A DNA stretch of 64,000 bases from Phytohabitans houttuyneae (GTDB taxonomy: Bacteria > Actinomycetota > Actinomycetes > Mycobacteriales > Micromonosporaceae), in the NCBI RefSeq assembly GCF_011764425.1, contig NZ_BLPF01000001.1, positions 2,657,001-2,721,000 of the forward strand. The letters are read 5' to 3'. Below the pieces are notes generated by a model. The model did not search any database. It was not told the DNA's origin and saw only the letters and a program-made list of their open reading frames with translations. A program made the translations under genes and the position numbers. Shown piece after piece: positions 36,237 to 46,130 of the stretch (positions are counted from its first letter, which is position 1; each line of letters opens with the position of its first letter).

Positions 36237-37465
36237 TCAGTCGTCGATCGCCTGGTAGACCGTCGTCCAGAAGTCGTGGATCAGCCGCGCCGAGTTCGGC
36301 ACCGAGAGCCCGACCTGGGTGAGCAGGATTCCGGTGACCTGGTTTTCCGGGTCGGCGTAGGCCGTGGCGCCGCTTCCGCCGTCCCAGCCGAACTGGCCGA
36401 TGGGCGCGTAGTCACCCTGGTACGTGCGCACCGCCATCCCCAGACCCCAACCGCCGTGCTGCCCCTGCCCGAACGACACGTGGACGTTGTCGGTCGCCAT
36501 CGCGGTCCGGACGGCCTGCTGCTCGGGCGTGAGGCGGTTGGTGGTCATCAGCTGGACGGCCGGCCGCGACAGGATCCGTTCGCCCCCGTGCGTCCCGCGG
36601 GCCAGCAGCATCTGGAAGTAGGCAAGGTAGTCGTCGACGGTGGAGACGAGCCCACCGCCGCCACCCGGAAACGCCGGCGGCTGGCTCCAACGCCCGCTCG
36701 CGGGCTCGTCCCACACGTGGAACTCGCCCGTCCGCGGGTCCGGGGCGTAGAGGGTGGGCAGCCGATCGATCTCGTCGGCGGGCACGTGGAAGCCGGTGTC
36801 CTTCATGCCCAGGGGGTCGAAGACACGTTCCCGGAGAAACGTCTCGAACGGCTGACCCGTGACCCTGGCGACGAGCACGCCGAGCAGGTCGCTGCTGATG
36901 TGGTACTGCCAGCGCTCGCCGGGCTGGTGCATCAGCGGAAGCGTGCCGAGGCGGCGCATCCACTCGTCCGGCTCGGGCATCGGCACCGGCAGGTCCGGCG
37001 TGAGCCCCTGCTCGAAGACCGCCCCATGATCGGGGTGCCCAGCGACGTCAGGTCCATGCCGAGCCCGAAGGTGGAGGTCAGCACGTCCCGTACGGTGATC
37101 GGCCGCCGCGCCGGCACGGTGTCGTCCAGCGGGCTGTCGATCCGCTTCAGCACGCGCCGGTCGGCGAGCTCCGGCAGCCACTGCTCCACGAGGTCGTCCA
37201 GCCGCAGCCGGCACTCGTCGAGCAGTACCATCGCCGCCGCCACCGAGACCGGCTTCGAGGTCGACGCCATCCGGAACATCGTGTCCCGCCGCATCGGCGG
37301 CCCACCGTCGTGGCGCATGGTCCCGATGGCCTCGACGTGCGTCTCACCGCCCCGGCTGACCAGCGCCACGACGCCAGGCACCTTCCCGGAGTCGACGTGC
37401 CGCGCCAGCACGCCATTCAGCCGGCGCAGCCCGGTCGCGGTAAAGCCACGGTTGCCAGTGCTCAT
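36237..37465 (-). CDS. Serine hydrolase, class C beta-lactamase/esterase-like (apparent frameshift)
   Basis: About 409 residues, no signal peptide. The SxxK catalytic motif is STSK in MFRMASTSKPVSVAAAMVLL (about 75); the Tyr motif is in YHISSDLLGVLVARVTGQPF (about 180, YHI variant of YxN), and HGGWGLGMAVRT lies where the third motif is expected. Family members are esterases or peptidases more often than true beta-lactamases. The frame breaks in four C at 37022-37025; a fifth gives GAVFEQGLTPDLPVPMPEPD. Start ATG at 37465 (MSTGNRGFTATGL). Confidence 0.85.
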
Positions 37466-37599
37466 CTTGAGTCTCCCTACCCACGGTGTCCGATCCAGCG
37501 ACGCCGAACCGCTCATGACAGCCACGGTCGCCAGGCGCGCTGACACCGGGCCGCCGCCGTCCTGACACCGCCACTGACACGGGCAGGGTTTGTGGGAGA

Positions 37600-37980
37600 T
37601 CAGTCGAGCTCGACGACCTCGCGGCCGAGCGGCCAGAAGGCGGCCGGGACGAGCTTGAAGTTCGCGATGCCAAACGGGATGCCGATGATCGTGACGCACT
37701 GGGCGATACCGGCCAGGATGTGCGTCAGGGCCAGCCACCAGCCGGCGACGACCACCCAGATCACGTTGGCGATGCCCGAGGCCAGGCCGGCGCTCGGCTT
37801 GGTGACCAGCGTCCTGCCGAACGGCCACAGCGAGTAGTACGCCAGCCGCAGCGAGGCGACGCCGAACGGGATCGTCACGATCAGGGCGAAGCAGATCAGC
37901 GCGGCCAGGCCGTACCCGATGGCCAGCACGATCCCACTCCCGAAGACCAACCAGAGCAGGTTGAGGATGAGGCGGAGCAT
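37600..37980 (-). CDS. YccF domain membrane protein
   Basis: A 126-residue membrane protein with two YccF repeats, each containing an IPFGxxxxKL-type segment (IPFGVASLRLAYYSLWPFGR and IPFGIANFKLVPAAFWPLGR). Three to four membrane helices. Start ATG at 37980 (MLRLILNLLWLVFGSG). Function unknown. Confidence 0.9.
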   Translation of the reverse strand: MLRLILNLLWLVFGSGIVLAIGYGLAALICFALIVTIPFGVASLRLAYYSLWPFGRTLVTKPSAGLASGIANVIWVVVAGWWLALTHILAGIAQCVTIIGIPFGIANFKLVPAAFWPLGREVVELD

Positions 37981-38002
37981 GCCTCCAGCATGTACCAGCT
38001 GA

Positions 38003-38901
38003 TCAAGCCGCCGAACCGAAAAGCGCGTCAATCTCGGCGCGCTGCGGCAACGCGACCGAGGCGCCCAGCCGCCGGACGCAGACCGCGCCCGCCGCGCAGG
38101 CCCACCGCACGGCCTCGACCATCTCCCGGCCTTCACCCCAGGCGACGGCGAGCGCACCGGTGAACGCGTCGCCCGCGGCCGTCGAGTCGACCGTCTCGAC
38201 CTTGAACGCGGGCACATGCACGGACGTGCCGTCGCGGTCCCCGTACCACGCGCCCTCGTCGCCCAATGTGATCACCGCGCGTGGCACCACGGACAGCAAC
38301 GCACCCGGGTCGTCGCGCCCTCTCCCCGTGATGGCGAACGCCTCGCCTTCGTTGACCACGAGCAGGTCGACGGCGTCGAGCAGCTCGGCGGGCAGGCTGC
38401 GGGCGGGTGCGGCGTTGAGCATGACCCGCACGCCGGCGGCGCGGGCCGCGAGCGCCGCCTCGGTCACCGTCTCGACCGGGATCTCCAGCTGGGCCACGAG
38501 CACGTCCGCCCCGCGCACCGCCGAGAGCTCCGCCTCGGTGAGCGACGTGAACGCGGCGTTGGCACCCGGCGTGGCGACGATGGTGTTTTCCCCTCGCCGT
38601 CGACGACGACCAGCGCGACGCCGGACGCCCCGTACACCACTCTCGCTTGTGCACTGTCCACACCGGACGCTGCGAGCCTCGCCCTGAGCGTCACGCCGAA
38701 CGAGTCGGAGCCGATCGCTCCGAGGAAAGCACACGAGGCACCGGCCCGCGCGGCGGCGATCGCCTGGTTGGCGCCCTTGCCGCCGGGCACCATCGCGAAG
38801 TCCTTGCCGAGCACGGTCTCACCCGGCCGGGGCAGCACCGGCGCGGTGGCGACGAGGTCCATGTTGGCGCTGCCGGCGACGACCACCCGAGGCGCACGCA
38901 T
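38003..38901 (-). CDS. Ribokinase-like PfkB kinase, second copy (apparent frameshift)
   Basis: About 299 residues and close to the ribokinase at 28652-29533: both share VVVxGSANxDLVxTAPxLP, [16 protein letters not shown], VNEGEAxxxxGR and [20 protein letters not shown], pointing to a shared origin. The frame breaks in four C (38590-38593), and one more C yields ENTIVATPGANAAFTSLT. It stands outside the LacI operon, 22 bases upstream of yccF, so its control differs. Start ATG at 38901. Confidence 0.87.
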
Positions 38902-38910
38902 ACGGGAGAG

Positions 38911-39717
38911 CTAAGCAGCCCGAGCCGTGAAGCGCGAGCCCGAACGCTCCAGCGTCAGCGGCACGTCAAACGTCTTCGACAGGTTTTCACTCGTCACCGT
39001 GTCGCCGATCAGACCCTGCGCCACCACCGCGCCGTCGCGCAGCAGGAGCGCGTGGGTGAAGCCGGGCGGGATCTCCTCGACGTGGTGGGTGACGAGCACG
39101 AGGGCGGGGGCGTCCGGGTCGTAGGCCAGCTCGGCCAGCCGGCCCACCAGGTCTTCACGGGCACCGAGGTCGAGGCCGGCGGCCGGTTCGTCGAGCAGCA
39201 GCAGCTCGGGGTCGCTCATCAGCGCGCGGGCGATCTGCACCCGCTTGCGCTCGCCCTCGGAGAGGGTCCCGTACGCCCGGTCGGCCAGTCCCGCCACGCC
39301 GAACTGCTCCAGCAGCGCCCGCGCGCGCACCTCGTCCATCGCCTCGTACCGCTCGCGCCACCGCCCCACGACGCCCCACGACGCGGTCATCACCACGTCG
39401 GCGACCCGCTCGTCGCCCGGGATCCGCTCGGCCAGCGCCGCGCTGGCAAGGCCGATGCGGGTGCGCAGCTCGTTGACGTCGGTGCGGCCGAGGCGCTCGC
39501 CGAGCACGCGGGCGGTACCGGTGCTGGGGTAGAGGCGGGCGCCGGCGATGTTCAGGAGGGTGGTCTTTCCCGCGCCGTTCGGACCGAGGACGACCCACCG
39601 TTCGTCCAGCTCGACCTTCCAGGTGAGATCCGCCAGCAGGTGCGCGCCGGTGCGCACGACACCGACGCTGTCGAGGTCAACCACGAGATCTTCGGACGAT
39701 GTCACGCGACCATCCAA
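38911..39717 (-). CDS. ABC transporter ATP-binding protein, stand-alone
   Basis: A 268-residue ATPase. Walker A GPNGAGKTTLLNIAGA, signature LSEGERKRVQIARALMSDPE, Walker B LLLLDEPAAGLDL and H-loop THHVEEIPPG are intact. No cognate permease is adjacent on this strand; the length and the HHVEEIP sequence resemble ModF/iron-type or unassigned actinobacterial ATPases. It is divergent from the ABC exporter pair at 39774. Confidence 0.85.
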   Translation of the reverse strand: MDGRVTSSEDLVVDLDSVGVVRTGAHLLADLTWKVELDERWVVLGPNGAGKTTLLNIAGARLYPSTGTARVLGERLGRTDVNELRTRIGLASAALAERIPGDERVADVVMTASWGVVGRWRERYEAMDEVRARALLEQFGVAGLADRAYGTLSEGERKRVQIARALMSDPELLLLDEPAAGLDLGAREDLVGRLAELAYDPDAPALVLVTHHVEEIPPGFTHALLLRDGAVVAQGLIGDTVTSENLSKTFDVPLTLERSGSRFTARAA

Positions 39718-39773
39718 CCACGTTTGAACTGCCGCCCCCCAAGGATGTGACCAGCACCGTATGGTTCTGGCCC

Positions 39774-40756
39774 ATGACGGCCGTCATCCAGATCGAAGGG
39801 CTGCGCAAGACGTTCCGCACGTTGCGGGGCGGCGCGCGCGTGGCCCTCAACGGCTTCGACATGACGGTCGAGGCGGGGCAGGTTCACGGGTTCCTCGGGC
39901 CCAATGGTTCCGGCAAGACCACCACGCTGCGCACGCTGCTCGGCCTGGTCCGCGCCGACGACGGTCGCATGTCCATCCTCGGCCAGCCCGCGCCGGAGGC
40001 GCTGCCGCTGATCGCGCCGCGCGTGGGCGCGATCGTGGAGAGCCCGGCGTTCTTCGGCAACTTCACCGGCCGCCGCACGCTCCGCCTGCTGGCGCGGGCC
40101 GGTGGTGTGCCGGAGGAGCGGGTCGATGCGGTGCTCACCCAGGTGGGGCTCCGCGACCGGGGCGACGAGCGGGTCAAGGCGTACTCACTGGGCATGAAGC
40201 AGCGCCTCGCCGTGGCGTCCGCGCTCCTCAAGCAGCCCGAGCTGTTGATCCTCGACGAGCCGGCCAACGGCCTCGACCCGGCCGGCATCCGGGAGATGCG
40301 CGACCTGATGCGCGAGCTTTCGGCGGCCGGCATCACGGTGCTCGTCTCCAGCCACATCCTCGCCGAGATCCAGCTCATCTGCGACCACGTGACGATCATT
40401 TCGCGCGGCCAGCGGGTCGCGACCGGCCCGGTCACCGCGGTGCTTTCCGGCTTCGACAAGGGTGAGTACCGGGTGCGCGTGGCCGACCTCGACCGGGCCG
40501 CCGATGTGCTCACCAACGCCGGCCTCCCGGTGACCAAGCACGAGGAGCACCTCGTGGTCGCCGACGTGGGCGACTCGGCCTGGATCGCCGAGCAGCTCGG
40601 GCAGCGCGGCATGTGGGTCTCCGAGCTGACCCCGCTCACCCCGACCTCGAAAGCGTCTTCCTCCAGCTGACCGGCACCACACCCGAGCCCGGCGCGCCGA
40701 AGCAGGTGGACGAGGCGGTCCAGCCCGGCCCGATCGACCTGGGAGTCCAGCCGTGA
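39774..40756 (+). CDS. ABC exporter ATP-binding protein (apparent frameshift)
   Basis: About 327 residues, BcrA/CcmA-like. Walker A GPNGSGKTTTLRTLLGL, signature YSLGMKQRLAVASALLKQPE, Walker B LLILDEPANGLDPAGIREMR. The frame breaks in four C at 40639-40642; a fifth restores PDLESVFLQLTGTTPEPGAP and the stop TGA at 40754, which overlaps the GTG of the permease gene. Start ATG at 39774 (MTAVIQIEGLRKTF) after an upstream stretch that is not family-like. Confidence 0.88.
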
Positions 40757-41721
40757 ACCTCGCACTCGCCGAGCTCAGCCGGCTGGTGGCCCGCCGGTTC
40801 GTCCAGCTGATGACCGTGCTGCTGATCGCGGCCTTCGGCGTCACGGTGGCCACCACGGTCGCCAGCTCCCACCAGCCGACCGCCGTGGAGTGGCAGCGGG
40901 CCGAGGATCAGGTCCGCCTGGCCGAGCAGCGGATCGCGGACGTCCGCGAAGACTGCGAGCGGCGGCAGGCGAGCGCCAGCTTCTGCGAGGCGTACGCGGA
41001 GCGCGACCCGCGAATCGAGGACTACCTCTTCGGCGTCTTCGTGTTCTCGGAAGAGATCACCGACCTGGTCTACTTCCTGATCGCGTTCCTCGCGCTGTTC
41101 GCCTTCCTGGTAGCCGCCTCCTTCGTGGGGGCCGAGCTCACCTCGGGCGGCATGACCAACCTCCTGCTGTGGCGGCCACAGCGCCTGACCGTGCTCGGCA
41201 CCAAACTAGCCACAGTCCTCGCCGCGACGGTCGCGGTGTCAATCGCCGCGAGCGTCCTCTACATCGGCGCGTTCTACGCCATAGCCGAGGTGGCCGGCGT
41301 CCCCGGCGCGGTCGACGGCGAGTTCTGGGGCGACCTGTCCCTGACCGTCCTGCGCGGCCTGGGCATGGTGCTCTTCGCCGGCGCACTCGGCTTCGGCGCC
41401 GCCACGCTGGGCCGCCACACGGCGGCGGCGCTGGGCCTGATCGCCACGTACGCGATCGTGTGGGAGATCGGCGCCCGCATCGTCTTCGAGGTGGTCGAGG
41501 TGGGCCGCCCCGACCAGTACATGCTGACCAGCTACATCGGCGCATGGATGGCCGGCGACGTCTCCTTCTACGACCAGTACGCGTGCATCGGCAGCTTCGG
41601 CTCCCTCTGCGACGGCCAGTACGAGCTGACGTGGCTGCACGCCGCCGCCGTCTTCGCCATCACGCTGGCGGTGATCGTGGGCGGCGCCTTCGCCACCTTC
41701 CGCCACCGCGACCTGGCCTGA
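40753..41721 (+). CDS. ABC-2 type permease
   Basis: A 322-residue membrane protein with six helices; a 70-residue external loop rich in charged residues and two Cys follows the first helix (RLVARRFVQLMTVLLIAAFG). SFVGAELTSGGMTNLLLWRP is typical of ABC-2 permeases. Coupled to the ATPase gene by GTGA overlap. Substrate unknown. Confidence 0.87.
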   Translation: MNLALAELSRLVARRFVQLMTVLLIAAFGVTVATTVASSHQPTAVEWQRAEDQVRLAEQRIADVREDCERRQASASFCEAYAERDPRIEDYLFGVFVFSEEITDLVYFLIAFLALFAFLVAASFVGAELTSGGMTNLLLWRPQRLTVLGTKLATVLAATVAVSIAASVLYIGAFYAIAEVAGVPGAVDGEFWGDLSLTVLRGLGMVLFAGALGFGAATLGRHTAAALGLIATYAIVWEIGARIVFEVVEVGRPDQYMLTSYIGAWMAGDVSFYDQYACIGSFGSLCDGQYELTWLHAAAVFAITLAVIVGGAFATFRHRDLA

Positions 41722-41762
41722 CGACCTGATCGTCGGTCAAGGCCCGCCAACCGCAGAGACTC

Positions 41763-41821
41763 TGAGCTACCGCGACGTCCGCGGTGGTCCGGACCGTTGC
41801 TCCCGCGGCCTCACCCTCCGC
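41763..41821 (-). repeat. Dispersed GGTCCGGACC-type repeat, short copy 5
   Basis: A 59-base reverse copy, equal in structure to copy 3 (22416-22474). Stem ACCGCG/CGCGGT and a second CCGCGG/CCGCGG pair around CCTCACCCT are both perfect. Confidence 0.8.
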
Positions 41822-42023
41822 GGTCGCACAACCCCGCCTCGGCTGGGTGCGTCTGCGGGGTCGGCGTGAGCCGCGGGGAGGGCTACCAAGCTGGACCTGT
41901 CCGCCCGGCGACGCGCGGCGGCCCAGCAACCACAGCGCCCGTTCACGCCGCGGGCCGCAAGAGACCTTCGGGTCGGGGGGTCGGATCTCCGCGGCCTTCA
42001 GCAAATCCAACCCAACGAGACGC

Positions 42024-42075
42024 GAGCTAGCGCGATGTCCGTTGTGGTCCGGACCGCCGCGGCCTCACCCTCCGC
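42024..42075 (-). repeat. Dispersed GGTCCGGACC-type repeat, short copy 6
   Basis: A 52-base reverse copy with a short deletion between the modules and a changed stem (GCGCG against CGTTG), still holding GTGGTCCGGACCG. Confidence 0.7.
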
Positions 42076-42210
42076 GGTCGCCCAGCTCACCCCGCTCGCG
42101 CAAATCGTGGAGACTAAGCGTTTTCGACTTCGGAGTTGGGATCACTTCCCGCAGTTCGGCACCGTCGTCGCGGTCGGTGACTGCCGATCAGTTGGGGCGG
42201 TGTTAGCTTC

Positions 42211-42332
42211 AAGACCTTGGTGAGTTGGTGCGCTATTTCGACGCTAACTTGCCAAGATCTGCCGGAGCGGGCCCCTGGTTAGAGCTGGGCGACCGCGGAG
42301 GGTGAGACGGCAACCGCGGGCACACAGCGGCA
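42211..42332 (+). repeat. Island repeat L2, paired with 21988-22111
   Basis: The second copy of the about 120-base block (AGACCTTGGTGAGTT, ATTTCGACGC, AACTTGCCAAGATCTGCCGG, then GAGGGTGAGACGGCAACC). It runs into repeat copy 7. Confidence 0.75.
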
Positions 42333-42379
42333 GGCCGCAAGGCAACGGTCCGGACCACGACGCACATCGCGGCAGGTCA
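42295..42379 (+). repeat. Dispersed GGTCCGGACC-type repeat, copy 7 (candidate left boundary)
   Basis: An 85-base forward copy with a 25-base insertion between the modules. Core GCAACGGTCCGGACCAC is at 42342-42358, identical over 17 bases and in the same orientation as the copy at 58134-58150. These two copies bracket the putative mobile element. Confidence 0.7.
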
Positions 42380-42450
42380 CACCTCGTTCGGATTGAACGT
42401 TCCAAACGGTGGTGGCTGCGGCGCGCGGACCCCTGGGTGCTGGCGGCACC

Positions 42451-42474
42451 GCGGACGGTGAGGCCGCGGGAGCG
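42451..42474 (+). repeat. Dispersed repeat, partial copy 8 (module A only)
   Basis: GCGGACGGTGAGGCCGCGGG plus AGCG; the second module is missing. Confidence 0.55.
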
Positions 42475-42609
42475 GTTGTCCAGGGAAGGCCACAGAATCC
42501 TGAACCTGGCATGTTGCTGATCAAGGCGACTGTGGAACTCCCGAAGCCGACCTACGGACGGCGTGGCGTGCACGGTTAGTGGGTGCGCTGGCCCAGATTG
42601 GGGTCAAGA

Positions 42610-42644
42610 GCCCTGGCTTCCCATCGGGGGCCAGGGCCCTTTTG
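42610..42644 (+). terminator. Rho-independent terminator candidate
   Basis: An 8-bp stem GCCCTGGC (42610-42617) with GCCAGGGC (42630-42637), then CCTTTTGT. It reads on the plus strand and would stop transcription from the repeat island before the OLD nuclease gene. Confidence 0.6.
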
Positions 42645-42762
42645 TGTGGGGCGGGGATCATCGCGGAGCCCGGGTAGGCGAGGTCTACCCTCGATCCACA
42701 GCGGAGAAGGGCTATCGTCTCTCGTTGTCCCAACTCGACCTAGAGAACGCAATGGAGGTACC

Positions 42763-44492
42763 TTGACGCCGCTTCTCCATGGTTTAGCGTTGCGTGGCTA
42801 CCGCAGCTTTGGGGCTGATTATCAATACTTTGGGCCACTTGCGAAAGTCAACCTAATTGCCGGGCAGAACAACGCGGGCAAATCGAATATTATTCGATAT
42901 CTGGCCAAACATCTGAGAGAACACCGCACGTGGCGGCCAGAGAGTCTTGATCTTCCCCGCGTGTCTGGAAGTCCGCCACTCTTCGGTTACGCTCTCGCGC
43001 TCCCGCCGGTGGACGTTGTTCTGGACCGATTTCCGAACCTTGGGCAGTGGAGGGTTCACCTGGATCGTATATTGAGGTCTAGGGCATTCCATGCACCGGC
43101 CGGAATATCTGGCATGTGGCTAAGGTATCTTCAGTCCGAAGGTGGCAGCGGCACAGGTCCTGATTCCGACCAGCTTAGGTCTCTTTACGAGGAAGACGGA
43201 AGCTATCCTTCTCTATTCAGGAACATGAGCAACGGCTTGTACAGGTCGACTGGAGGGGCACATATTCCGACGGCATTCGCGTCTTGGGTTCAGTCGCGGA
43301 TCAATTATTGATACCTCCCGTGCGGGTCATTCAAGCTTTTCGGCAGATAGCTCCGCTTGCGGGCGGACAGAATGAGCCACCAACCGGCCAAGGCTTGATA
43401 GATATCATCGATAAGTTGCAGAATCCCGAAGCGATTGAGCAGCCTGAGGCAGAACTGAAGTATTTTGCCCTGAATGAGTTTGTCTCAAGCGTCTTTGACG
43501 AGCGTGGTATGAGATTAGAGGTGCCTAGCAGTCGGCGCACTATTAACGTTCGGACACGAAACAATATGGTACTCCCTCTAGAAAACCAGGGTACAGGAGT
43601 ACATCAGGTAATCATCATCGCCGCACTAGCCACCACATACGAGAACACCCTCGTATGCATAGAGGAGCCGGAGGTCAATCTTCATCCAATCTTACAGCGA
43701 AGGCTCTTGAAGTATCTCGCCGAGAACACCTCGAATCAATACGTGATTGCCACGCACTCCGCTCAGATGCTGGACCACGAGCGAGCCAACATCTTTCATT
43801 TAACGCTCTCCTCAAGCGGCACCCAAATAGCCCCCGCCACCACCCCGGCCGAGGTCGCTAACGTATGCGCCGATCTGGGATATCGGCCGTCCGATCTGCT
43901 TCAAGCCAACGCAATTATTTGGGTAGAAGGGCCAAGCGATAGGACGTATCTAAATCACTGGGTTCGGCAGATCGATCCCGGCCTTGAGGAAGGCATACAT
44001 TACTCCATAATGTTCTATGGCGGCTCGCTCTTGAAAGAGCTGTCTGCGGATGACCGAATCGTAGAAGAGTTCATCAACCTCAGAAGGTTGAATCGAAATA
44101 CGGCGATACTCATCGACAGTGACAGAACCTATATCGGACGACCATTGAACGACACCAAGAAGCGCGTAATTCGAGAGTTTGAGAAGTCAGAAGAAAATGG
44201 TCTCGCGTGGGTCACCCACGGCTACACCATCGAAAACTACGTGCCACCGGACATCCTTGCGGCGGCGATACGCGCCGTTCACCCACGTAAAGGCAAGGCT
44301 GTTCCGCTCCCGTCATCGCGGTGGGCAAACCCGCTCTCTAGCGTCGACTCGCCCAACAAATCGAAGATCGCCAAGTATGTGGTCGACCTGTGGCCTGACA
44401 GCATGGCGGACGCTGCACTAAAGAAGCAGGTAAATAGAGTGGTGCAGTTCATCCATCGGGCCAACGTGGGTCTCATTAGCGAGGTCCACTAA
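42763..44492 (+). CDS. OLD-family AAA ATPase / TOPRIM nuclease (apparent frameshift)
   Basis: About 576 residues. An SMC/ABC-like ATPase comes first: Walker A AGQNNAGKSNIIRYLAKHL (about 35), signature ENQGTGVHQVIIIAALATTY and Walker B TLVCIEEPEVNLHPILQRRL, then ATHSAQML. A TOPRIM domain follows: the Glu in IIWVEGPSDRTYLNHWV (about 395) and DSD in TAILIDSDRTYIG (about 455). These are the features of overcoming-lysogenization-defect nucleases, including GajA; no UvrD-like helicase partner is next to it. A TTG start at 42763 has GGAGG four bases upstream. One G appears missing in GGG at 43286-43288, where the frame moves to VADQLLIPPVRVIQAFRQI. Base composition is clearly less GC-rich than the flanks. 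Probably phage or DNA defence. Confidence 0.82.
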
Positions 44493-44578
44493 GCGTCGGC
44501 GCCCCTTCGTACTCAAGAATGGAAAGAGCAAGGAGTCTCGCCATCACCGTTGGCGAAGGGTCTCGCACGCGTCGGCGT

Positions 44579-44767
44579 CTACCGTTGCGGATGTCCGCCT
44601 TTCCGGTTGGGCAGGTCGCCATCACGCCGGTCATAGTGGCGGTTGTCGTACCACTGCATGTAGAACCAGGTGCCAACAACGATTGGCCCGACGGTCACAA
44701 CTAGCGCAAAGACTGTTAGCGACAGGCCGTTGAGGGCATGTAGAACGATCTCCCAATCCATCATCAC
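44579..44767 (-). CDS. Small single-helix membrane protein
   Basis: A 62-residue protein with one membrane helix (LNGLSLTVFALVVTVGPIVV) and a charged, Arg/Asp/His-rich tail. Its ATGATGATG start overlaps the stop of the HTH/TPR regulator gene, so it is translationally coupled and likely works with it. Not recognised. Confidence 0.55.
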   Translation of the reverse strand: MMMDWEIVLHALNGLSLTVFALVVTVGPIVVGTWFYMQWYDNRHYDRRDGDLPNRKGGHPQR

Positions 44768-45948
44768 GTAAGTCCAACTAGATCGGTTAGTTGTCGCAGA
44801 TCATCCCGACCGTTGTGCCTGTCAGGAATAATGGCGACAAGCTCCGAGACTTCCGTTTGGAACATCTTCGTACGACTGCCGGCAGGGACCGCTTTGACTG
44901 CGCTGATGGCCGTTTCTATCCCGTGTGCCAGATCCCCGCGTTTCACGTAGGCGTATGCCGTCTCGGATCGAGAAAGGCTATGCCAAATTCGAGGCACGTT
45001 AAGCTCGTTGACCATTGCCCACGTGGCTTCGTTTCTCGCTAGGCTTCCCAGGCGGGAAATGACGTAAGTGCCCGCGTGTAGGACCCTGGTTTGAGCATCG
45101 AAGGTGCTCTCCGAATCGTAGGGGACCGTTGCCGCGAGATCGAGGGCGGTCTCGTATTCGTGAATGCCGCGTGGGTCACCCATTCGAGCAAAGGTTACGG
45201 CCTTGGCGACATGACATTCTACGATGCCTATACATGGATCGCCTCCGAGGCTCAAACCTTTGTCGGCCAAGCGGATCACATCTCGCGGGGAAGCGTCCTC
45301 CCAGATCATTCGCGTGGCACTTCGTGCATGCATGAAGATTTCGAGTTTCTTGTCTCCGGATCTGCGAGCTAGATCGATTGCGGCCGAGTACCAGGGCGAC
45401 CCTCCGTCTCCTAGCTCATCGGAAACACACTGGCCTTTGAGTAGCGCGAGATGAGAGGCCGCGCGTACTAGGTCGCTACCGCCGCCTGCCTTGATTCTCC
45501 TGTTCAGCTCAATCAAGTCGATAACGAGCCTATGCTTTAAATCGCCAGACGGCGTGCTGATGATTTCGCGACTGTAGTCAGACACGCGCCGTTGCCAGTC
45601 GTCATCGGCGAATTCCGCCGCCGATCGCAATAGCTCCTCGCGAATAAGTTCAGCTACTGTTTCGCCCGATGCAACTCCCAGGCCGGCAACTGCGCCAAGC
45701 TGGGAAACTAGCGCCCTGCGCTTCATGATATCGCCATCCCGTTCCGCTTGTGCAAGCGCGGCAAGTACACCTTTGGTTTGGAACTCTCTATCGACTGCCG
45801 CTGCAAATTTTGGACTGGGACGCGCTTGGCCTGTAAGCACCTCGCCAACCTGGCTGCGGGAGAAGTAGATAGCAGCAGCTAGTTTGCGAATGTTGTATCC
45901 GCGAGCCTGCATTAGGTGTCGCAGCGTCCCACGAAAAGTATCGTCCAC
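44764..45948 (-). CDS. HTH and TPR-like transcriptional regulator
   Basis: A 394-residue protein. An N-terminal XRE-like helix-turn-helix (YNIRKLAAAIYFSRSQVGEV, LTGQARPSPK) is followed by a helical TPR-type region ending near KMFQTEVSELVAIIPDRHNG. Many actinobacteria carry such regulators next to a small partner gene, and here a small membrane protein follows. The GTG at 45948 has AGGAGG nine bases upstream. Codon use and GC content are lower than in neighbouring chromosomal genes, as for the OLD nuclease. Confidence 0.78.
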   Translation of the reverse strand: MDDTFRGTLRHLMQARGYNIRKLAAAIYFSRSQVGEVLTGQARPSPKFAAAVDREFQTKGVLAALAQAERDGDIMKRRALVSQLGAVAGLGVASGETVAELIREELLRSAAEFADDDWQRRVSDYSREIISTPSGDLKHRLVIDLIELNRRIKAGGGSDLVRAASHLALLKGQCVSDELGDGGSPWYSAAIDLARRSGDKKLEIFMHARSATRMIWEDASPRDVIRLADKGLSLGGDPCIGIVECHVAKAVTFARMGDPRGIHEYETALDLAATVPYDSESTFDAQTRVLHAGTYVISRLGSLARNEATWAMVNELNVPRIWHSLSRSETAYAYVKRGDLAHGIETAISAVKAVPAGSRTKMFQTEVSELVAIIPDRHNGRDDLRQLTDLVGLT

Positions 45949-46130
45949 TCGCCATTACCTCCTGCCGCTACGCGCCAAGATCCGGACTCGCATCGGACTG
46001 CCTAGCCCTTCCGACCCTCGTGTCACAGGGTGACTCTAGGAGCACGCCGCCCGGTGCGCTGCAACGAGTATCCCCGGGCAGCGCCGTTTCATCCACGCAC
46101 GGGTCAACCGGCCACGGGAGGGACCACACG

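Larger units (their letters stand above)
41722..42762. other. Non-coding repeat island II
   Basis: About 1 kb without a convincing gene. It contains reverse repeat copies at 41763-41821 and 42024-42075, the L2 block (42211-42332), a forward copy at 42295-42379, a module-A remnant at 42451-42474, and a terminator-like hairpin at 42610-42644. Composition is GC-rich to about 42.6 kb and drops across the start of the OLD nuclease gene, so the boundary of foreign DNA lies in or right after this island. Confidence 0.7.

Noticed and set aside
36237-37465. True class C beta-lactamase giving resistance
   Set aside because: No signal peptide and a non-canonical second motif; the esterase/peptidase-like members of the family fit better.
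42560-42650. Possible tRNA gene at the element's left border
   Set aside because: The stem at 42610-42637 is a simple terminator hairpin; no T-loop (GGTTCRA), anticodon arm or CCA end could be fitted.
42763-44492. Gabija system (GajA plus GajB)
   Set aside because: Only the OLD-type protein is present; no UvrD/PcrA-like helicase gene lies beside it.
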